A stretch of 5,665 bases of DNA from Planctomycetaceae bacterium. GTDB taxonomy: Bacteria; Planctomycetota; Planctomycetia; Planctomycetales; Planctomycetaceae. A program made the translations under genes and the position numbers. The stretch lies in NCBI GenBank assembly GCA_016765335.1, contig JAESQE010000328.1, positions 1-5,665 on the forward strand, read 5' to 3'. Each line of letters opens with the position of its first letter. Within the stretch, counting starts at the first letter, position 1. The notes under the pieces are model-generated. The model had not been told where the DNA came from and ran no database searches. It worked only from the letters and a program-made list of their open reading frames with translations. Positions 1-4,756 of the stretch are shown here, piece by piece.

Positions 1-1
1 T

Positions 2-325
2 GGATTTCATCCCAAGCCGTGGCGAAAACGTGGATTGGTCACCGAAGAAAATCCAGCTTACGGACTGTACCCTCAGTTAATTAAGCAACAACGAGATTTA
101 CATGAGTTGCACGCCTTGATGGCTCCCAGGCCATTTCTCGTTTCTGGTGGGGTAGAAGATCCCGCAAAACGCTGGGCTGCATTGAACCGGACGATCGAAA
201 TCAATAATCTATTGGGACACAAAAACCGAGTCGCGATGACAAACCGCCCTTTGCACGCCCCGAATGCAGAGTCCAACGAAATCATCTACTCCTTCTTCGA
301 ACACTTTTTGATGCACAGCAAATAA
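2..325 (+). CDS. Alpha/beta hydrolase (esterase-like), C-terminal fragment
   Basis: This is the last 107 codons of a gene that begins left of the window. The frame is open from base 2 to the TAA at 323-325, so the internal TTG at 35 is not a real start. The visible protein contains the block DLHELHALMAPRPFLVSGG followed by VEDPAKRW, and then NRPLHAPNAESNEIIYSFFEHFL. This is the usual C-terminal layout of acetylxylan-esterase/CE15-like and dienelactone-hydrolase-like alpha/beta hydrolases of planctomycetes. The 'APRP' strand is followed by the acidic triad region (the ED of VEDP), and a later histidine (probably the H of RPLHAP) would complete the triad. The serine nucleophile lies outside the window, so activity cannot be judged. 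The substrate is unknown, but carbohydrate-ester or polysaccharide turnover is typical of relatives. Any signal peptide would also be outside. The family is fairly sure; the substrate is not. Confidence 0.8.
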   Translation, partial: GFHPKPWRKRGLVTEENPAYGLYPQLIKQQRDLHELHALMAPRPFLVSGGVEDPAKRWAALNRTIEINNLLGHKNRVAMTNRPLHAPNAESNEIIYSFFEHFLMHSK

Positions 326-363
326 GAACAAGTATCAGGAAACCTCTGTGAAATCAAAGGGGG

Positions 364-429
364 CACAGACATTCCTGTCTGTGTTTCGTTTGAGCATGCC
401 TTTAAACAAGGCAGACAAGAATGTCTACC
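364..429. repeat. REP/BIME-like doublet A: two facing hairpins
   Basis: Two palindromes lie in the gap after the hydrolase gene. The first, 364-383, is a perfect 8-bp stem (CACAGACA / TGTCTGTG) with a TTCC loop. The second, 410-429, is GGCAGACA / TGTCTACC with one mismatch and an AGAA loop. The second is the reverse complement of the first in its core: 367-381 and the reverse complement of 412-426 agree at 14 of 15 positions. G-rich sequence lies on the outer side of each core. Two head-to-head copies of one imperfect palindrome in intergenic DNA is the form of bacterial REP/BIME elements, which are often mobilised by RAYT (TnpA-REP) proteins. Membership in a dispersed family is an inference, since no other copy is in the window. 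As RNA the hairpins could also protect or terminate the hydrolase transcript, but no U-tract follows. Confidence 0.6.
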
Positions 430-516
430 CTCCGCTTGCAATGTCCTTGAATTCATAGCGGCTCCCATCAAACGGAATCACACACCATTAACTAAGATAA
501 AACGGTATTGAAAAAC

Positions 517-1560
517 ATGACGCAATTAGAAAACAAATCGCAACCTGGCACTCTCCCATTTCCTCGTTTGTGGTGTCCTCCTTTAACGCACTACAAACCG
601 AATGGAGAAATTGATGCAGCGAGAATTACTGCCCATTGGCAGTTTATGAAGCCGCACGTGAATGCGTTTCTCGTTCCTGGTTCTACCGGGGACGTCTGGG
701 AAATGGACGATGCAGAAATCAAAGCGGTACTCTCTCTTTCTCTTGAATTAGCTCAAAAACAAGGTTCTCAGTTGTTACTGGGAGCACTCAAGCCCGATGC
801 CTCTAGCACCTTAAACTGCATCGAAGAAATGCTTTCACAACTCAAAGCCTTTTCTGGTAAACAAGATTCTCAAGAGGCTATGCTGGCTTGTAATGTGGTA
901 GGATTTGTGATTTGCCCCCCACGAGGCAAAGAGATTTCTGAGCAAGAAATGGAATCTGCAATTCGTTCTGTTCTGAATCTAGGACTTCCGACTGCTGTTT
1001 ATCAGTTGCCTCAGGTGACAGAAAACGAGATGCCTGCCGAACTTGTGAGCAGGCTTTCAGAAGCGTATCCGAACTTGAAGCTACTCAAGGATTCCAGCGG
1101 CGAAGACAAAGTTGCGAACGAGATTCATGCAAACACTCCCTTGTTTTTAGTACGAGGGGCAGAAGGAAATTATGCCAACTGGTTACAGGAAACCGGGGGG
1201 CCCTATCGCGGCTTACTACTGAGTACTGCGAACAGTTTTCCTTCGCAACTTCGAAAGATTGTTGATTCATTAGAAGCAGGAGAAATCGATAAGGCTCAGG
1301 AAATCTCTGACCAATTAACTTCTGTAGTAGCACGAGCGTTCGATCTTGTCGCATCGTTACCAGATGGCAATGCGTTTGCAAATGCCAACAAAGCCTTCGA
1401 TCACTTCATGGCTTGGGGAGATGCTGCTCATTCGGCACCGCTGCCCAGGCTCCACGCGGGTTCCAGTCTTCCGGAAGAAATTATTCACCAGGTTGAAAAC
1501 ATTCTCCAGCAAGCAGATTTGCTTCCATCTCAAGGATATCTCTCCACCCATTCCGGTTGA
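517..1560 (+). CDS. Dihydrodipicolinate synthase-family (class I, Schiff-base) aldolase/lyase
   Basis: A 347-residue TIM-barrel lyase of the DapA/N-acetylneuraminate lyase superfamily, presumably cytoplasmic. Three signatures are in the expected order: the carboxylate-binding loop PGSTGD (GSTG at 55-58), a tyrosine at 162 in AVYQLP that matches the catalytic YNVP tyrosine, and the Schiff-base lysine K191 in LKLLKDSSGE. The protein is longer than E. coli DapA (292 residues). Part of the excess is an insert of about a dozen residues near 105-125, between the strand-3 region and FVICPPRG. The SRTG stretch that follows the tyrosine in true DapA, including its substrate-binding arginine, is replaced by QVTEN. 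It is therefore unlikely to be the lysine-pathway enzyme and more likely condenses pyruvate with, or cleaves, some other 2-oxo acid or sugar acid. A TTG at 508 is in frame, but ATG 517 is preferred because it is the standard codon and costs only three residues. No strong ribosome binding site precedes either. Confidence 0.85.
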   Translation: MTQLENKSQPGTLPFPRLWCPPLTHYKPNGEIDAARITAHWQFMKPHVNAFLVPGSTGDVWEMDDAEIKAVLSLSLELAQKQGSQLLLGALKPDASSTLNCIEEMLSQLKAFSGKQDSQEAMLACNVVGFVICPPRGKEISEQEMESAIRSVLNLGLPTAVYQLPQVTENEMPAELVSRLSEAYPNLKLLKDSSGEDKVANEIHANTPLFLVRGAEGNYANWLQETGGPYRGLLLSTANSFPSQLRKIVDSLEAGEIDKAQEISDQLTSVVARAFDLVASLPDGNAFANANKAFDHFMAWGDAAHSAPLPRLHAGSSLPEEIIHQVENILQQADLLPSQGYLSTHSG

Positions 1561-1585
1561 TTTCTTTGAACAATATGGTGATAAT
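1557..1585 (+). promoter_or_regulatory. Candidate sigma70-type promoter for the cytochrome gene
   Basis: TTGATT at 1557-1562 and GATAAT at 1580-1585 are separated by 17 bases. They match the -35 and -10 consensus at 4 of 6 and 5 of 6 positions. The -35 box overlaps the TGA stop of the upstream aldolase gene. Transcription would begin about 70 bases before the cytochrome start codon. This is a consensus match only; planctomycete promoters are poorly defined. Confidence 0.35.
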
Positions 1586-1649
1586 GGCGACAGGTCGAAA
1601 TAGAGGCACCACAAGCGGCCATCATCATAAGAGACACAGATTATTTAAC

Positions 1650-1655
1650 GGAGAG
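1650..1655 (+). promoter_or_regulatory. Ribosome binding site for the cytochrome c'-like gene
   Basis: GGAGAG lies five bases before ATG 1661. It is the strongest Shine-Dalgarno match in the window. It supports ATG 1661, which also places a classical signal peptide at the exact N-terminus. Confidence 0.7.
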
Positions 1656-1660
1656 TATTC

Positions 1661-2401
1661 ATGCGACGTACAACAATTGCTTCTATTCTACTTGTTGCAG
1701 TTTTTGCAGCGACTTCAGTGCAGGGCAAATCGCCGGTTCCTCCCTCTGAGGTCGCCAGCATTGAACTCATTACCGCTGAGCTGGAAAGTCAGTTAGAGAA
1801 GCTGAACAGCTTACTGACCGATCCCAAAATGTTTGACGACAATCAGGAAAAAATAGTACAAGCTGGAGCTGTCATTGCATGTGTTTCGCAAGCAGCGATT
1901 GAACATGCTGATGGAAAAGAAACAACTTACGCAGCACCGGCTCTTCGTTATGCAGGAATTGAACTGCAAGAAGTCGGCGATCACGAAGAAGCCAAGGCTT
2001 TACTGTTAACTGCCCAGGCAGCCTGGAAAGGAAAATCGACCGGCGAGCATGCCGACGAGCATCCCTGGGATGAGCTAGCAGCGATGTACCCTTTGATGGA
2101 AGAAATGAATGATCGCAACGGAGGACTATCCCGTTCTCTGCGAAAACCACGGGGTCGGATCAGCGAACAATTAAACGCTTCCACAAACGCCATTCTCGCC
2201 TTGGCAACGCTGGCAGATCACAATTATCTTGAAGACGAAAACCAGACCAAACAATGGGATGGCCTTTCCAAAGATTATCTTCAAGCAATGATTCACCTCA
2301 CCAAAGCGATTGCTGATAAAGATCGTGATGAAGTCGCAATACACTACCAAGCAGGCAACCGCGCTTGCGACAAATGCCATGAAGTATTCCGTGATAATTA
2401 A
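1661..2401 (+). CDS. Exported cytochrome c'-like (c556-type) monohaem protein
   Basis: A 246-residue protein with a Sec signal peptide (MRRTTIASILLVAVFAATSVQG, likely cleaved near residue 22). It ends in a single CxxCH haem-attachment motif, ACDKCHEVFRDN, with cysteines 236 and 239 and histidine 240. A CxxCH at the extreme C-terminus, followed by a phenylalanine and a basic residue and carried on the last of several long helices, is the arrangement of cytochrome c' and c556 four-helix bundles. Predicted helices cover roughly 30-50, 65-82, 95-125, 160-182 and 195-243. The mature protein (about 224 residues) is much longer than a classical cytochrome c' (about 130), so the N-terminal half is an extra helical region. 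The expected role is periplasmic electron transfer or binding of a small gas ligand such as NO or CO. Haem attachment would need a Ccm/Ccs system encoded elsewhere. The signal peptide and CxxCH are seen directly; the fold is inferred from the layout. Confidence 0.75.
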   Translation: MRRTTIASILLVAVFAATSVQGKSPVPPSEVASIELITAELESQLEKLNSLLTDPKMFDDNQEKIVQAGAVIACVSQAAIEHADGKETTYAAPALRYAGIELQEVGDHEEAKALLLTAQAAWKGKSTGEHADEHPWDELAAMYPLMEEMNDRNGGLSRSLRKPRGRISEQLNASTNAILALATLADHNYLEDENQTKQWDGLSKDYLQAMIHLTKAIADKDRDEVAIHYQAGNRACDKCHEVFRDN

Positions 2402-2422
2402 AGGGGCATCAAAAATTGGCTC

Positions 2423-2441
2423 TCCCTTCTTACGAAAGGGA
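2423..2441 (+). terminator. Hairpin downstream of the cytochrome gene; possible weak terminator
   Basis: TCCCTT (2423-2428) and AAGGGA (2436-2441) form a perfect 6-bp stem with a 7-base loop, 21 bases after the cytochrome stop codon. A G-rich stretch and then only TTTT (2454-2457) follow, so it is not a canonical intrinsic terminator. It could equally be an RNA-stabilising hairpin or part of a dispersed repeat. A second small inverted repeat, AAATTG 2459-2464 with CAATTT 2476-2481, lies directly after it. Confidence 0.3.
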
Positions 2442-2561
2442 AGTTAGAGGGGGTTTTCAAATTGCCTCTGGAATTCAATTTTAGAAGTTCCCCTAATACC
2501 GCTGTGCTGTTTCCATTCGATCAGGCCAACTGAGGTTTGTTTGCATATTGTTCATTGAATT

Positions 2562-2567
2562 AAAGGG
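2562..2567 (+). promoter_or_regulatory. Ribosome binding site deciding the start of the unknown exported protein
   Basis: AAAGGG ends eight bases before ATG 2576, a workable spacing. The alternative in-frame GTG at 2567 would overlap this site, so ATG 2576 is the better start. The GGG of the site can pair with CCC at 2573-2575, just before the ATG, in a very small hairpin. Confidence 0.45.
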
Positions 2568-2575
2568 TGTATCCC

Positions 2576-3532
2576 ATGCGATTTTTTAGACGTCAACTGC
2601 CGCTGCTTCTAATTTGTACCATCTTTATCTCAGGTGCCTGGCAATTAGAACAAGCAAATGCACAGCCGCGAAAACGTAATAGCCGTTCTGCAAGAGCGGC
2701 TCTCAAACGGACCAAGCTGGCGTTTGCAGAAAATCTTCAAGCCTTAATAGCCGACCTCGAAAAAGGTGACTCTACTTCAAAGCTAGAAGAACTCATTGAT
2801 TCAGATTCTGCCAGAGTGATCGCAATTCCTCAGCAAATCGCAAAGTCTGATGCCGAGCGGAAGCGTTTGTTACGAGTCTTGAAAAAATTTGAGCAAGCCG
2901 AGTTTTTCATGTCGTCCCGAGGAGACGCAGCGTCTCTTGTGGTCAAAATAGAAAAAGAAGAGACCAAAGTTTTACGATCACCAGTCAAGGCAAATCAACC
3001 ACAGGAAATTGAAGTTAATGGCTATGGCAAAGATCTCAACATCGTCCTGCAAAAAGGAATTGATGATCTTGATAACACGCGGTTTCAGGATTTCATCCGT
3101 AATATCTATCCCGAAGCAGAAGTCGCGAGGTTAATTGACCAAAAACAAGAAGAACACATTGTTTCTCGCTTCAAAACGTACCCCATCCTGAAACAGGAAC
3201 TGGTGCGTGAACTTAAACTGCTTCAACAATTGAAGCCAGAACCGGTTGAGCTGGCAGGCAGAACTGTTGTCAGTTTTGAACTCCCCAAAAACAATCGCTG
3301 GAAAACAAAGCTCGTTACCGTGAATGCATCCCTCAGAAATATTCCGGAAGAACCTGCCAGGTCTGTACGGTTTGAATTGGTCAATGGGAATTGGCGGTTC
3401 TTCGATGGCGGCAAGAAGCTGACAGAGGAAATGAAACGCCAACAATCTGGGTTACCAGTAGGGGGAGGAATTGCATTGGAATGGAAACGCACCAAAAGTG
3501 GTTGGCGTATTTCAGCGATTCCTTTTTTCTAG
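2576..3532 (+). CDS. Exported protein of unknown function, possible internal duplication
   Basis: A 318-residue protein I cannot name. The N-terminus is a clear signal peptide: MRFFRRQ, then a hydrophobic stretch to about residue 22, then a likely ANA|Q cleavage after residue 29. A basic segment follows (residues 31-47). The mature part alternates helix-rich and strand-rich blocks: helices at about 46-110, strands at 119-134, helices at 152-220 (KGIDDLDNTRFQDFIRNIYPE, then LKQELVRELKLLQQLKPE), and strands at 228-277 ending in RFELVNGNWRFFDGG. The tail GIALEWKRTKSGWRISAIPFF (from 298) looks like another strand pair. The block 152-277 resembles a domain often seen in secreted planctomycete proteins ('...DLxxGxFxxFLxxxxPPE...VxFxxxxGxWxF', NTF2-like in flavour). 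That comparison is from memory and is inference. There are no catalytic motifs, CxxCH sites or other cysteines in the mature protein. It is probably periplasmic. It stands alone, with gaps of 174 bp before and 86 bp after. Confidence 0.7.
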   Translation: MRFFRRQLPLLLICTIFISGAWQLEQANAQPRKRNSRSARAALKRTKLAFAENLQALIADLEKGDSTSKLEELIDSDSARVIAIPQQIAKSDAERKRLLRVLKKFEQAEFFMSSRGDAASLVVKIEKEETKVLRSPVKANQPQEIEVNGYGKDLNIVLQKGIDDLDNTRFQDFIRNIYPEAEVARLIDQKQEEHIVSRFKTYPILKQELVRELKLLQQLKPEPVELAGRTVVSFELPKNNRWKTKLVTVNASLRNIPEEPARSVRFELVNGNWRFFDGGKKLTEEMKRQQSGLPVGGGIALEWKRTKSGWRISAIPFF

Positions 3533-3606
3533 AAGAATTTCAGTCGTTTCAGAAAACAGATCTTCCCTGCTTAATTTTTCATTTTATACACCGTCAGTTT
3601 TCCTCT

Positions 3607-3612
3607 GGAAAG
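3607..3612 (+). promoter_or_regulatory. Ribosome binding site for the DUF1559 gene
   Basis: GGAAAG lies six bases before ATG 3619. A weak -10-like TATACA occurs at 3585-3590 in an AT-rich stretch, but no convincing -35 box is spaced correctly, so I do not call a promoter there. Confidence 0.5.
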
Positions 3613-3618
3613 TGAATC

Positions 3619-4533
3619 ATGAATAAACGCACTCAAAACCATAATGGCTTCACATTAATTGAACTGTTAATCACGTTAGCCGTGATCGCGATTTGTATCA
3701 CTTTAGTACTGCCAGCGGTCCAGCAATCTCGCATGCAGGCCCGGGCTAACCAGTGCCAAAACAACCTCAAGCAGCTTGGCCTGGCATTGCATAATTATCA
3801 TGATGTATTCTCCACCTTTGCACCCGGTTGGGTTTCGAATACTCCTTATGCTAAATCTCCCAGTGCCCACGGTTGGCAGGTATCAATATTGCCATTTGTA
3901 GGACAAGCGGCACTGTTTAATAAAATTGAATTTGACATTCCTACTGGTAAAGAAGCATTTGGTGGAGGTAAAAGAGGGGCTGCTATCGAAAAAACAATCA
4001 TCCCCACTTTCCGGTGTCCCGATGATACAACAGACCCTCTCAATTCAATGCGGGGCGGCTGGGCGACTTCTAACTACTCTGGGAATTTTGGTTCCTTTCC
4101 CGCTCCGCGACTTGCCCCCAATGGGACAGCAGAATTCTGGCCGGGTAATTTAATTACCCCCATTGCCACCAACGGCATTTTCTGGTGGAACAGTAACTGT
4201 AGATTTCGAGATATCACCGACGGGACATCTAACACCCTTCTGGTTGGGGAACGCGGTGTAACCAGTGCAGCAGGAATCTGGGCGGGAGTACGCAGTAACA
4301 GCATTGAATCTGATCAACTGACCGATAGCAGCTTCGGCAACGAAATTAATTCCAACCCAGGTGCATTTTCCAGCTTACATCCCAAGGGCGCATTTTTTCT
4401 GTTTTGTGATGGATCTGTACGTTTCATTAGCGAAGAGATTGATTCTCGTAATAGAAGCCCCGAGCACAAAGCTGGAGGTACATTCCAACTTTTATCAAGC
4501 AAAAACGATGGCATGCCCGTTTCCGCTTTCTAG
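3619..4533 (+). CDS. DUF1559 (pseudopilin-like) protein
   Basis: A 304-residue member of the DUF1559 family, which is greatly expanded in Planctomycetota. The N-terminus is a type IV prepilin/type II secretion leader: a short basic leader ending in Gly10, then FTLIELLITLAVIAICITLVLPAV. Cleavage by a PilD-type peptidase after Gly10 would put Phe at +1 and the conserved Glu (residue 15) at +5. The QCQNNLKQLGLALHNYHD block after the helix is the family signature. It is followed by the family's GWQVSILPFVGQ, FRCPDD, SNYSGNFG and DITDGTSNTLLVGER blocks. The C-terminal LHPKGAFFLFCDGSVRFISEEID (H254, DGSVRF 264-269) corresponds to the usual HxGG...ADGSVRF motif, with Lys where many members have Gly and Cys before the Asp. 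The length is typical and the gene looks intact. It should be anchored in a membrane with its large domain outside the cytoplasm. The family's molecular role is unknown. Confidence 0.95.
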   Translation: MNKRTQNHNGFTLIELLITLAVIAICITLVLPAVQQSRMQARANQCQNNLKQLGLALHNYHDVFSTFAPGWVSNTPYAKSPSAHGWQVSILPFVGQAALFNKIEFDIPTGKEAFGGGKRGAAIEKTIIPTFRCPDDTTDPLNSMRGGWATSNYSGNFGSFPAPRLAPNGTAEFWPGNLITPIATNGIFWWNSNCRFRDITDGTSNTLLVGERGVTSAAGIWAGVRSNSIESDQLTDSSFGNEINSNPGAFSSLHPKGAFFLFCDGSVRFISEEIDSRNRSPEHKAGGTFQLLSSKNDGMPVSAF

Positions 4534-4550
4534 CAGATTTGAAATAACTT

Positions 4551-4702
4551 CGCTGGAGTTCACGCTTTGGCGTGCTTGCGATTGAGAATTTCCTCTGGAC
4601 TATGCCCTTGGGAGTGCTCTTCAAACAATCAACATTCACCTCAAAGACCTTTCCTGACTTTTTGTGGGTAATGAAAAGCACGCTAAAGCGTGAACTCCAA
4701 CG
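4551..4702. repeat. REP/BIME- or MITE-like doublet B with 27-nt inverted arms
   Basis: The arms 4551-4577 and 4676-4702 are reverse complements at 25 of 27 positions and enclose 98 bases with no ORF. Each arm carries its own palindrome: CACGC TTTG GCGTG at 4561-4574, and CACGCT AA AGCGTG at 4679-4692, flanked on the outer side by GGAGTT/AACTCC. The palindrome-within-an-inverted-pair design matches REP doublets (BIMEs) or a small non-autonomous element. It fills most of the 211-bp gap between the convergent DUF1559 and MATE genes, a favoured location for such elements. The arm sequence is unrelated to doublet A at 364-429. The two mismatches (G/A within the hairpin loop, C/T near the outer end) leave almost all stem pairing intact. 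The inverted arms are seen directly; the mobile-family label is inferred. Confidence 0.75.
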
Positions 4703-4714
4703 GCCCCACAAAAA
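4659..4714. repeat. 10-bp inverted repeat enclosing the right arm of doublet B
   Basis: TTTTTGTGGG (4659-4668) and CCCACAAAAA (4705-4714) are perfect inverted copies 36 bases apart. They surround the CACGCT/AGCGTG hairpin at 4679-4692. The structure could fold as an outer 10-bp stem with an inner hairpin, from transcripts of either strand. Read on the minus strand, the run of T at 4710-4715 is not directly preceded by a strong GC-rich stem, so it is not a clear terminator for the MATE gene. Confidence 0.5.
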
Positions 4715-4738
4715 ATGTCTGCCAGCGTGTAAACATCT

Positions 4739-4756
4739 GAGGATTTAGCCATCCTC
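4739..4756 (-). repeat. Small inverted repeat over the MATE stop codon
   Basis: GAGGAT (4739-4744) and ATCCTC (4751-4756) form a perfect 6-bp stem with a six-base loop that holds the TAA stop (complement of 4745-4747). It might contribute to transcript 3'-end structure for the minus-strand gene. A 6-bp stem can arise by chance. Confidence 0.25.

Noticed and set aside
35..325. A complete small gene starting at TTG 35
   Set aside because: The frame is open upstream to the window edge and the protein is plainly the C-terminal end of an alpha/beta hydrolase.
508..516. TTG start giving a 350-residue aldolase
   Set aside because: ATG 517 in the same frame is a standard codon, loses only MKN, and no ribosome binding site favours the TTG.
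1085..1381. Minus-strand ORF opposite the aldolase
   Set aside because: It is a shadow of a well-supported gene: low-complexity translation with no recognisable motif and no ribosome binding site.
4551..4702. CRISPR array or intrinsic terminator
   Set aside because: There are only two arms, in inverted rather than direct orientation, with a 98-base gap and no U-tract after either hairpin.
4707..4726. A third copy of the doublet A hairpin (ACAAAAAATGTCTGCC resembles ACAAGAATGTCTACC)
   Set aside because: Only one short half-site matches; the palindromic partner is absent, so chance or a decayed remnant cannot be told apart.
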